DNA from: Trissonchulus latispiculum | Lineage: Eukaryota > Nematoda > Enoplea > Enoplida > Ironidae | Assembly (NCBI GenBank): GCA_030248195.1 | Contig: JASAND010008743.1 | Location: 1-64,000, forward strand | Length of the DNA stretch: 64,000 nt | Direction of reading: 5' to 3' | In this document: positions 12,070 to 22,400 of the stretch, piece after piece | Layout of the letters: each line of letters starts with the position of its first letter | Position numbering within the stretch: position 1 is the first letter of the stretch | Translations under genes and position numbers: made by a program | Notes under the pieces: model-generated | The model's database searches: none | Told to the model about the DNA's origin: nothing | What the model saw: only the letters and a program-made list of their open reading frames with translations

Positions 12070-13046
12070 CTAAACACAAAAACAAAAATTAAAGTACTGT
12101 GAATAAAGCAATACCAGCATAGAATCAATGCAAAACAGTGGACAAAACAAATTCAGAAAATACGACATGAAAATAATAAAGCCCCTCAACTGTAGCAGCA
12201 TGACCACGGCGTTGTGAGCACCCCAAAGCTGACCCAGTTTTAGATAACAACCTTTGGAGGCCCACACCACAGCGACAACCCAAAAAAACTAAAACCGTAA
12301 AATACTAGTCAAGTGTAAGTAGATAGAAAACAAGGGCCATAAGGAAGACGAGCCACTCCGTGTCCCAGTCTTAGGTCAACAAAGCGACTCATCCACCCCA
12401 GGACCCCTTCAAGCCATAAGGTAGATAAGTAGAAAGACAGAAAATAGTAAATGTGTCCGAGCAAACGAAAAAACTAGGCAAAAATTCAACAGAACAGAAA
12501 AGAAATTTTCAGAATAAAATTTATTCGAAGAAAAAGACCCCTAAGATCAGCATGGAAAGGTACAATGATCAAAGAAATATAAAGAGAAATTTTTTAAAAA
12601 AAAAGTCAGCTCGGGCACAAAAGAAATTTTCAGAAAATTTCCATATAAATACACGGTGCTGCAAAAACAACAACAACGCACAACAACGCCCTCTACACAT
12701 TTTCGGCCTCAACCGCCAAGACCTCCTGTTCGCGGTGGTCCGCCCGCATTGCCGAGACCAAATCTGGCAAATCGGAGAACAGTTCACTCCGTAAGACCAT
12801 GTGGAGCTTGCCCATCCAATTTTGGTGGGGAGCCGCAGGGGTCGGATTTAAACACGTCAAACGCGTATAATCCTGTGGCCCCATGTGGCTAAGCATAGCC
12901 CTTTTCTTGCCGACCCCCAATACTCGTTTTGAGAGGCCTCGACGATGAGTCAGACCCCCGTCGCCGCTAGTCACTTGCGATACGATGGACAAACCTGGGC
13001 CTTCGCTCGGATGACATCAAGCATAACAAATGCCCGAACATGGATT

Positions 13047-14080
13047 TTAGAATGTTCCCAAAAGCGGCGAAACGGAACTGACCGATGGAACCAGCCCCTG
13101 GTATAATGCTTCGACCCTTGCATAGCCTGGAACGGGCAGGTATCGAGCCGGCTCAGGCAAGCAAAACCAGTAGTCGATTTTACGATGATGGTAACCGCTC
13201 TCCGAGAAACGGTATTCATGCCCATAGATCTTCAAGTACGGGTGGTGACCCCGCTCGCCCGTGTCCGGAATACGGTGCATGTTAGAAGCCACCATGTGTT
13301 CACCCGAACCCTGTTGTCCCGTTTCCACAACAGCTGAAATACCAGAGGTCGTGATAGGTCCGGATATTGTAGAGCCCGAACTTACTGATGGTAATCCCGA
13401 ACTTGTTGCTAGAGGGCCCGAACTTGTTGGGGCAGGTCCCGAACTTATCGGAGCGGACCCCGAACTTATCGGGACAGAGCCCGAACTTATCGAGACAGAG
13501 CCCGAACTTGTCGGGACAGAGCCCAAACTTATCGGGACAGAGCCCGAACTTGTCGGGACAGAGCCCAAACTTATCGGGACAGAGCCCGAACTTATCGGGA
13601 CAGAGCCCAAACTTATCGGGACAGAGCCCGAACTTGTTGGGCCGGACCCCGAACTTATTGGGCCAGACTCTGAACCTGTTGGGCCGAATCCCGAACTTTA
13701 CGGAACATGACCCGAACTTATTTCGGACTTCAGAGGGCCCCAAACTTCTCCAAAGAGATCCCGAACTTATTCGGAACAGTCACCGAACCTCATGCAGCAG
13801 TCCCCGAACTTTGGGTAACATTCCCCGAACTTTGGGTAATAGGTCCAGAACTCAGGTTGGCCAGTCCTGAGTTCGTAGAAACCAAACCCAAGGGAGGACA
13901 TTGCTGCAAGGATGTTGTAAATTTGATAACATTGCTGGAACTATACGTAGTCGGTGCTGCTTGAACCCTTTCAGAACCATATTCGACAGAAGAATCAAAT
14001 AATTCACCTGGACGACCCTCCGGTTGGGGAGCCTGGGCAACTACTACTCGTAAAGGGGAGTTTAATAAATCCTTATGCAT
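13047..14080 (-). pseudogene. Broken ORF with S-S-G repeats, retroelement-associated
   Basis: Two minus-strand open segments (14080-13790 and 13610-13047) lie in different frames. Both carry the same low-complexity pattern of Ser-Ser-Gly separated by about four residues (for example LSSGPITQSSGNVTQSSG), so they look like halves of one protein split by an indel inside the minisatellite. After the repeat comes a non-repetitive tail with HHPYLKIYGHEYRF and IDYWFCLPEPARYLP. No domain was recognised. The strand matches the Gag-like ORF upstream. Confidence 0.3.
13373..13725. repeat. 21-bp minisatellite
   Basis: Tandem units of about 21 bp, CCCGAACTT-ATCGGGACAGAG with variants, are most regular between 13430 and 13690. 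Because 21 is a multiple of three and the unit lacks stops, several frames are open on both strands, each giving a 7-residue repeat (PELIGTE on plus, PDKFGLC or SSGSVPI on minus). Degenerate CCCGAACTT words continue to about 13830. Confidence 0.85.
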
Positions 14081-14296
14081 ACAGGCTCAAACCTATCGTT
14101 GTTGGGTGCACCTGATCAATTTTGATTCAAAATTACTGTGACTTTTCTGGAAGAGTGACTGCAATTTGGATAAAGGGGTGAAGTGTGCCTGTTGACCCCA
14201 AAAAAATTCTCAAAATCCCTTGCATACACTCAGCTGTGGCTATCCAACCTGGCTTGAACCCATATAAAAATAGACGGAATCCATAGAGTAATAGTC

Positions 14297-14590
14297 CTAG
14301 CTAAAGATGGAAAAAAATTTTTCTAAGACATCTGGGGAATGTACGTAGTGAACTGAGCTCGTGGATTTGATCCCGGAAAGCAAAAATGCAGTAGCTTTAT
14401 CCAACAAATGATTAAGAATAAATGCTCGAGTACTATAAGGAATAGCTTTGCCAATCCTATTTTTAAACTGATTCGCGATACTAAGTTTCTCATCAATAGG
14501 TGGCTGAGAAGTGGAAGCGCCCCCGAGGGTTCGGTCTACCCTGAGAACCCCCACCACTTCAATATACGTACGTAGAGTGCGGCATAACCG
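14297..14590 (-). pseudogene. Decayed second Gag-like fragment
   Basis: The minus-strand translation contains LRTYIEVVGVLRVD, which resembles FRTYIEILRDVPRFD in the Gag-like ORF at 15817-18474. About 50 residues later comes LDKATAFLLSGIKS, where the other ORF has LAGKAQIYASRAGL. The fragment is about 95 codons and ends in a stop. It is probably a diverged, truncated copy of the same Gag family. The resemblance is short, so the call is tentative. Confidence 0.3.
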
Positions 14591-15816
14591 CTGAACCGCC
14601 CGAAAACTAATTTACTTTACATGGTAATCAAAGAAATACACATTTTTTATCAAAAGAACTTTATCCAAGAAAAACCCACAATCCGAAAAGTTTGTGTATA
14701 AAATAAAAATCTCCAACCTAAAAAATTTACACCATGTCACGAAATGCGAATCAAACTTCAATATTAAATTTTATGTCAAGAAATGAAACAACCTGATGCA
14801 GCTGGAGGAAAAGCCAACCATTGTCCAAAACCAGAATCCAAATCAAATCCAAAACCAAATTCCAAGGAACCAGGGAAAGGATTTGGAGCCCACGAAAACC
14901 GAAGGAACGCTAGATTGGCAGGACCTGAAAGAACCAAGCAAATAGGTGCAAACATAGAAGAAAACAAGTAAGTGCAAATACAAGACGGCGAAGAAAACTT
15001 GAAAAAATGGTTGCTAACGGAAGTCGTATTGTAAAAAACCCACGTACGTACATTTAAAATTTCGTGTAAAATCTAGAAAAACAAGGGAAAAAGAAATTTC
15101 AGAAATCGGAAATTTAGTGGTTTCGTACAGCATTGTAAGTATTCAAGGAAAATGTGTGTGCCACAAAATCTAATCCAAAAAATCCTTGAAATTTGATAAA
15201 TCATGGAAAAACCCACATAGCGAACTGATTGGAAATCACGAATGAAACCTAAAATACGAAGCAAAACTGACCATAAAATCCCGAAGAAGTTGCAGAAAAG
15301 CCGACCCTTGACGAAAAAAAACCAGAAATTAAACCTAAACACAAATAAAAACACATACGTATATACAATTGAGAAAGGTGATAAAGCGGTAATACCGTGT
15401 TGGTGAGTGATTGTGAAGTGACACAAAAACTTCATTGAGACCAGTGATATGAGATTTATACGTACTACAGTTAAGGGGTACAAAGCATGAAAAAACTGTT
15501 CACAAAGTCAGTGGTCGGGTGATATATCCGTAAAAAACGAGTTGGGACTATTCACATGAACTATCTCTGAAAAATATTGAAAAATGAGAAAACTATTGAA
15601 TATCTGCAGTGTCTGTTTCTGAGGAGGCAAAGTTTGGGATGTCAAAACCGGGAAAATTTCGCAAAACTGAATCGGAGGTCAGAATGGCCCGGTCGTGCCC
15701 CGGCACACCCCGATCCACTTGGGGAGTAGGAAACTCCGGGAAGGTGGGGTCGACCCCCTTCACCCCCCATAGCCAACCCTCCCCCCACAGAAAACTAAAT
15801 TTAGAATTGGAAAGAG
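14591..15816. other. Non-coding stretch between Gag fragment and Gag ORF
   Basis: AT-rich and without a supported gene. If a pol gene had followed the Gag-like ORF it should be here or at lower coordinates on the minus strand, but no RT, RNase H or integrase motif was seen. Confidence 0.35.
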
Positions 15817-18474
15817 TCAAGGCTTTTTTGATCCTTCCATTGCCAAAAAACCCGGCTGAGATTCTACCCAAACTTTCACTTCATCAGAAAACACCTTGGG
15901 GGTAACCCCCTCTTTTTGGGCGAAATCCTGGGTTACCCCCTCTTTTTGAGGTAGATTCCCCATCGACCAGAACACAAAAGAAAAAGGCAGTATTGTCAAG
16001 AAAAATACCAGAATCTTCAACAAAATGCAGGCGGGCGTAACCAATAAAGAATGCAGTGCCTTTTCTAGAGCCCCCACGCCCCCCGGAGCAGGTCTGGATG
16101 GTGGATCAGCCGCACACCCAGACGTGCCCCCACAAGCCCCGGCAACCGAGGTAGTGTCATCCACCGCACCCTGCTGCCGAAGCTGTGTGAGTCCCGCAGT
16201 CTGCTCTGAAAAGGCCACAGTCGGTGAAGGGGGAACAGCGTTCAGAGAGGGCAGAATAGCATGTTCAGAGCCCCCTGATATGGGAGAGTCAGCTTTGCAC
16301 CCCGAACCAGGCACCAGTGGCTCGGTACTTGATATGTTTTCACGATCAAATTTATCCGGTAATGTGTCCGCGATAAACCGGCGCAATTCAAAAATTTGTT
16401 GCTTACACGTATCTGCACTTTTTCGCATCGAATTGTACATATGTAACTGAATTGCAGATAACATAAGAGACTTTGTCTGAGTCATAGAAAATATCTCACC
16501 GCAACTATCTGATGTTGAATCAGCAGACAAATTTACCCCCAAAACATGAGGTTTAGATATAGGTGAGGCAGTTTCAATGTACCCCACATGGTGCCTGGTT
16601 GAGGTGTGCAGGAACTTTTCCCCTGGTTGGGGCACGCCCCCCACAGGACTAGGTGAAAAATGCTGTGGTGGTACAGGCGCTAGAGGTTGAGCCACTACTC
16701 CCCGCACAAACGGCGCGGCAGGTTGAACATTGCGCTGTGACGTCACCGTTTCCCACTGTGGGTGCCCAGACGAACCCGAAGATGGTGAAGTGGCCGATAA
16801 AGCTGAAGGGGCCGGAGCAGGTTCCAATGCTGGATAAACTGGCGGCTGAGCACAAAATTGGGGATAAACTGGTACGTATTGCATAACGCCAGCCACTTGT
16901 TCCCGGAGGAGGGATCGAACCTTCCAGCCTGCCGGGGCCAGCTGTGGATAATTGTCCCAGCAATTGTTTTGGTCATGGCCTCTTCTGCCACAATGGAGGC
17001 ACTTGTCCTTACGCTTATCCTCAAACCTAGGCCTTGCTTCCTTCCCTTCTTCCCATAATGTCCGAAGATCCTGCAATTCCATACGTAGTTGTTCCAGCGG
17101 GTCGTTGGAGCCCCCACCCGATTCTGCTCTCTCTGACAATGCCACATGATAAATTGGAGGGTCATACGAAAGCGCATCCCCTGAGGTGGGGCGTGGGGTC
17201 CGGGCGTCAAGTTTGTCAATAACCCGCAAAATGTCCTCCATAGAGGGTTCCCCATAGGCCCCCAAAGGCGCAAGCGACGCCGCGTACTCGTCATTTGCAC
17301 CGGCATAGACCTGCTGGACACAGTGCTTCTCCCGGTCACCCGGGTCATTCCAGATGTCCAGCGCCAAAGCTTGTAATTCTGAGATATACTTACGTATATG
17401 TTCTCCGGGACACTGAAGCCGGTTGACAAAATCTGTATACTTCTGTTGATATGACAGCTGCGGTTTGGGAAATTGAGTCTTCAAAAGTTTCAAAATTCTG
17501 TCATAAGAATCAATCATAGAAAGACCCGCCCGGGAGGCATAAATTTGAGCCTTACCCGCCAGTTTACTGTAGAAAAGACGAGGCCACTGATCTTTCGGAA
17601 TCTGATATGTTTCCACCGCTGATTCAAATTGTGGGAGCCAGTCTTCAACATAAACTAATTCTGGGTCAAACCGGGGGACGTCCCGGAGAATCTCTATATA
17701 CGTACGAAAAAGGCGCGGATCATGTACTAAAACTGAAGCATCTGTGGCCTCCATGGTCACCGGAGTTGGGTGACGGGCGGGCGTCGCTTGCGTCTCTTTG
17801 TGGGGAAAAACCCCCTTCTTACCCGCTTGCTGTGCAGAAAAACCCGGGGGGGCGCCCCCCCTATCCGGCGGAGGTGGAGGGTCGGAAGCCACCCGTGAAT
17901 TTCCCAACACAAAATCTGAAGTTTGGACATTCTGTGGGCTGGTTTCCACCGTCTGATTTGCAATTGGTGCTACCGGACCGGTAACCACTTGGTTAGGTGC
18001 CGGTACGTACGTATGAGCCGCCGGCTGTAAAACAGTAGAAGATCCAGTAGAAAACTGCGCCGGAGAATTATATACGTATACTGGATTTCCGTACATATCA
18101 ACGGCATAATAGCCGGATTGTGCCCAAGGCGGCACTGGCTGTACGATTTGAGGTGTATACGTATATAACGGCTGCTGAACCGGGGATTGAGATAGAGAAA
18201 AACCCGGTATAAAAGATGACGTTTGTGACGGTTGCTGAACATTTTGAACGGCCTGTGCTTGACCAGACGGAGAAGCACGCTGAAACGTACTCTGTGGATG
18301 CTGTACAGACGGTGGACACCAGACATGTCCTGAATTTTGACCAAAATTGGGTGATCCCCCTTGAGCACCGCTTACAAGACTAGGGACCCCCAAAGTGGTT
18401 TGCCCCACCTGTCCCCGGGACGGACCATGATAGCCAGATAAATTACTCTGGCATTGCGGGCATAGACCGATGGA
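15817..18474 (-). CDS. gag: Retrotransposon Gag-like protein, pol absent
   Basis: One frame is open for more than 860 codons, from about 18474. No ATG lies near its start; a GTG at 18408 is the first alternative start, so the true N-terminus may lie in a missing or spliced part. The order is: a Pro/Gln/Ser-rich N-terminal region; a capsid-like helical region with LVYVEDWLPQFESAVETY and LAGKAQIYASRAGLSM; a coiled segment; a CCHC zinc knuckle CLHCGRRGHDQNNC at about residue 467; then a long low-complexity tail. Near the C-terminus is a hydrophobic segment, LLKILVFFLTILPFSFVFW, unusual for Gag. No protease, RT or integrase follows, and no LTR pair was found. It is likely a non-autonomous or gutted Ty3-type element, or a domesticated Gag. 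Confidence 0.65.
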   Translation of the reverse strand, partial: SIGLCPQCQSNLSGYHGPSRGQVGQTTLGVPSLVSGAQGGSPNFGQNSGHVWCPPSVQHPQSTFQRASPSGQAQAVQNVQQPSQTSSFIPGFSLSQSPVQQPLYTYTPQIVQPVPPWAQSGYYAVDMYGNPVYVYNSPAQFSTGSSTVLQPAAHTYVPAPNQVVTGPVAPIANQTVETSPQNVQTSDFVLGNSRVASDPPPPPDRGGAPPGFSAQQAGKKGVFPHKETQATPARHPTPVTMEATDASVLVHDPRLFRTYIEILRDVPRFDPELVYVEDWLPQFESAVETYQIPKDQWPRLFYSKLAGKAQIYASRAGLSMIDSYDRILKLLKTQFPKPQLSYQQKYTDFVNRLQCPGEHIRKYISELQALALDIWNDPGDREKHCVQQVYAGANDEYAASLAPLGAYGEPSMEDILRVIDKLDARTPRPTSGDALSYDPPIYHVALSERAESGGGSNDPLEQLRMELQDLRTLWEEGKEARPRFEDKRKDKCLHCGRRGHDQNNCWDNYPQLAPAGWKVRSLLREQVAGVMQYVPVYPQFCAQPPVYPALEPAPAPSALSATSPSSGSSGHPQWETVTSQRNVQPAAPFVRGVVAQPLAPVPPQHFSPSPVGGVPQPGEKFLHTSTRHHVGYIETASPISKPHVLGVNLSADSTSDSCGEIFSMTQTKSLMLSAIQLHMYNSMRKSADTCKQQIFELRRFIADTLPDKFDRENISSTEPLVPGSGCKADSPISGGSEHAILPSLNAVPPSPTVAFSEQTAGLTQLRQQGAVDDTTSVAGACGGTSGCAADPPSRPAPGGVGALEKALHSLLVTPACILLKILVFFLTILPFSFVFWSMGNLPQKEGVTQDFAQKEGVTPKVFSDEVKVWVESQPGFLAMEGSKKP

Positions 18475-19208
18475 TCAAAAATATACAACAGCAAAAGCAC
18501 TGATCTAATTTTTAATTCAAGGTTATATATCGGTCATGTACCTTTAAGTAAACCCATCTTGTAAGCTAATAATGTTCTGAGTACTAGCCTAGCTTCCTTG
18601 CCACTGCACATTCTTTCATACATTATCAAAGGGGCTCCCATGAACGCAACAGGATACAGCAATTTATCGCAATTGCCATAAGAGTCCAAGCTAGAAATTC
18701 AGTGAATTAATTACATTACATTCGTTGAAAGGGCTGCAATATCTTAAGCTACAATCTAAAGATAATTTTCTTTGTGAGAATAATTATAATTGACAGCAAC
18801 ATGCACACAATGTCCAGCAAAAACATAGCATTTAATTAGTCATTCTTTAGCTAGCCTTAGCTTGCACCTTTTAGGCTTTTAACGATTAATTTTAGATTTC
18901 TTTTAGAACAGTCCTTGTCCAGATGCCACGGTGGTCACAGGCAGTACAGTCAGCGTTGTTTTTGTATTTTAGCTTCTGAGGTGTGATATTGTCTAATTCA
19001 TTGCTTCAGCTCAACTACAAACCCTTCCTAAATTCTCAGGATAATGCTAAATAGTTATAATCCAGAATTATTTAATCCACAAGATCTACAATCAAGTTTC
19101 AAGCAGTTTTTAACAGGTGAGGGAAATAATAAGATTAACTAAGCATGAAAATAATTGGCAAACAGTGTCGAATTATTAGAAACAGTATAGAGTTTATCTT
19201 TTACCCAC
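18475..19208. other. Non-coding stretch downstream of hydantoinase exon 12
   Basis: The remaining exons of the DUF917 domain would be expected from here downward on the minus strand. None was recognised in this stretch or further left. The last confirmed exon has a normal splice donor, so either a very long intron continues past the Gag insertion or the gene is truncated. Confidence 0.4.
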
Positions 19209-19449
19209 CTTTCCAAAAGTAAAACCTTTGGCTTGCCATAGTGTTTCATTGCCTGCAAGAGTCTGATTTTTCCACAGTATGGATTGCCACCACCACCACA
19301 ACCTAAGATTCCAGCTCCAATTGAGATGCATTCAACGTCGTACTCGCTTAGTGTCCAAATACCAGTTTCTTCATCTATGTCGCGCTGTGATGGAGTTTCA
19401 CAAACAGACAATTTGCCTGTTCCATTTTCAGTTGTTAACGACGGCGCTT
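19209..19449 (-). CDS. Hydantoinase-like gene, exon 12 (start of DUF917 domain)
   Basis: A Ser/Thr-rich linker is followed by WTLSEYDVECISIGAGILGC and GGGGNPYCGKIRLLQAMKHYG, the N-terminal glycine motif of DUF917. The donor is GTGGGT in phase 2. The acceptor is either TTTTTAAG at 19450 or the AAG just after it. Confidence 0.75.
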
Positions 19450-22400
19450 CTTAAAAATTCAAACCAGACTATGAAGGAATTATTTCAACTATTTAAATAG
19501 TTGCTTCACACGATCACAACTAATGTGTCATGGTGTAAGTCGGGTACTTTTTTCAGCAATAGTCGGTCAGCATGATGATAGAAGCTTAAGGGGGGGGGCA
19601 ACTTATGTCGAAAATTCGACCCTCACGGATTTCGCTCAAACTGTACCCATTGATACTCCTTACGGCCGTACGCAATCCATTGAAATTTGAGACGATTTCG
19701 AGCGGGAATAAAAAAGCTACAGCCATTAAAAAATTCCAATTCCTATTGAAAATGGCCTAAAACCGGAACTTCAGATTTTTCGATTCTGACAACGATAACA
19801 TACCCAAATCAAAACCGTTCAAAACGTTCTATAGCTAATTCTGTAGCGAAATACAATATCTAAAACTTGCCGAAGAGTTTTTCAAAATTCGGTTTCTAAC
19901 TTTTACAGTAATCGTTTCCGTGAGGCAACCCCAGAAATTTGTCAAAATGTGGCATTTTTCGAAAATTTTCGAACTTTACAAATATGCACAATATCTATAT
20001 CAATCGATAGCTTTTTCAATTTTAAAAAAAAACATTTCTTGTTGGCACAACCGTTCATTTTGCAACTGTTTAAAGTTATCGGCCAAAAACTGTAATTCCG
20101 TGATTTTTCAATTTCTCTGTTGTGGGGGTGGTCTCATAGAAAGGATTACTGCAAAAGTTAGAAACCGAATTTTGAAAAAAGCTTTTCGACAAGCTTTAGA
20201 TATTGTATTTAGCTACAGAATTAGCTATAGAACGTTTCGAACAGTTTGATTTGGGTAAGTTATCGTAGTAAGAAGCGAAAAATCTAAAGTTCCGGTTTTA
20301 GGCCATTTTCAGTAGAAATTGGAATTTTTGAATGGCTGTAACTTTTTTATTCCTGTTCGAGATCGTCTCAAATTTCCATGGATTGCGTATGGCCGTAGGG
20401 AGTATCAATGGGCACAATTTGAGCGAAATCCGTAAGGGTTGAATTTTTGACCCAAGTAGCCCCCCCCTTAAAACGAAACTGCCGCTTCTTTTTACAGGGC
20501 CCATGTCAAGATAAAAGTTAGAACCCCCAGAACCCCCGTCAGAAAAAAAGGAGGTTCTCAAATTTTTTTCATGCGTTTGTATCCACTACTCAATGACTAT
20601 GGCTACGTGACTATGTTGTGGATCTTTTCTATCTGACACTTTCCTTCATCATATGTTGATAACGTGTATATTTGTATCTCGGTCATCCAATTTGTGCCAT
20701 ATATACCGGGGTGTGCTGGGGGGTCCTCCTGGCTTCTCTCAAAAATTTAGACTGAAAAATTTGTTTGACTAACATCCAATGCGCACAATATAGGTATCAG
20801 TGGGAAGCCGACGAAAAGATGAACAACATCGCAATAGATCTAAGTTCAGGTAACGCACACACTTTTCAAAATCCCCGGACTCCCTAACCCACAGAACCTC
20901 CAGCAAACACTTAAAACTAGATAGTAGAGGATCAAATCTCCTGAAAAAATTTTAGAACCCCCAGAAATCCCAGAACCTCCATCAAAAATTTGAAACTAAA
21001 TATTATGTAGCTACGGATCAAATCTCATCAAAAAGTTAAGAACCCCCAGAACCCCCATCAAAAAATGAAACTACACATAGTCATAGATCAAATCTCTACA
21101 AAAAATTAAGAACCCTCAGAACCCCAAGAACCTCCATGAAAATAAAAGCTTCAAGAAAAACAATTGGTAGATCAGAACGCATCAGAAAGTGACTTTTATC
21201 TTGACATGGGCCTTTTACAGAAACCAACAAGAGGCGGAGACTAAAATCACGGGCAGAAAACTTCATCCAATGCCAAGCGCAGGACTAGTTGTTGGTAATA
21301 GCACACGTAGCTGCAATTCACAAAGCTATTTCCCCTAAGGTGCGTAGATTAGTTCAGTTTCAAATTAACTATCAACACAGTTCACACTGATAGAACTCGC
21401 CTTCGAGGTTTGCAGGAGTATTTAACTGTGGGGCCAATGAACTGATATCAATCGTCACGCTTTTAGCCGCATCCGACATTAACGGTCCTACTGCTGTGCA
21501 TTTTAGCTGAATCACATTTCCAGGAATATACGTAAGTGGCACCTGTTCAAAATCGATTATCTGAAACATTGCGCAAAACATTTTTAATGCTTGTCTCTGG
21601 TTCATTGGATACATTCGTGAATGAGTTATGTACAGTACCATATATACGTGTTTTTATGTAGTTGGCGGTAGCACAAAATGCCTGATTTTCAAAATGTTAC
21701 CAATGCCAAGTGACATGACAAGTGCGATCATATATAAACTGGAGAATCGTATCTTTCGAAGGAATCGACCCAAAACAGCTTGAGGGGGATTTATACCACC
21801 CGCATTTGTTTTCGTGGAAGTTGTTTTATTTTGTTGAAATTGTTTTCATAGAAATACGAAACAGTGGAAACAAGATGGAAAACTGATTTATAGTTTTTCA
21901 GTCAGGTAGATTTGATTTGATCAATGTTTGTATCAAATATGTTTGTATCAAATAGATAATTAAGGAACAGAATATCCACCAAAGAAAGTTTGTGATTGAA
22001 ATGTAGTAAAGTGAAATAATGTTCAATGTTTACTTTAAGATCATCTGGATTCGCACCACTACAAACTGCTGCTTTCCTAGCTAGCATCTTTGCCTCTTCG
22101 CATATTTTCGCTTTTGCTTCTGAGTCGGCCGCATCTGCGATGCTACGGACGATATCAACACGTCCAGATACGTGACACAAAGCAGCACCAATGGCATTCG
22201 CAACCTAGACAAGGAAATTTACTGTATGTATGTATCACACCATTTAATCTCAGACAAGGACAACTGTTACAAATGTTGTTCTGCGACCTAATCTAACATG
22301 CAATAAGCTAGTTTTTGGTCTATATCGGGTTGATGCACAGAAGTAACAAGGCAAGTGTCCTGTAAATTTCGTAGTTATCCGAAATAACCTCTTTGAATGA

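Noticed and set aside
11435..12085. Two additional minus-strand frames overlapping 11383-12069
   Set aside because: Multiple open frames over the same G- and T-rich stretch suggest compositional openness, and none has a recognisable domain.
13400..13720. Regular repeats resembling a CRISPR array
   Set aside because: Units are directly contiguous without unique spacers, and the window is clearly eukaryotic.
13388..13870. Long plus-strand open frames over the minisatellite that could be read as a repetitive secreted protein
   Set aside because: Openness follows from the stop-free 21-bp unit in several frames; there is no signal peptide, no splice context and no non-repetitive domain on the plus strand.
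15609..15905. Plus-strand ORF over the 3' end of the Gag-like gene
   Set aside because: Antisense shadow with Pro/Ser-rich composition and no domain.
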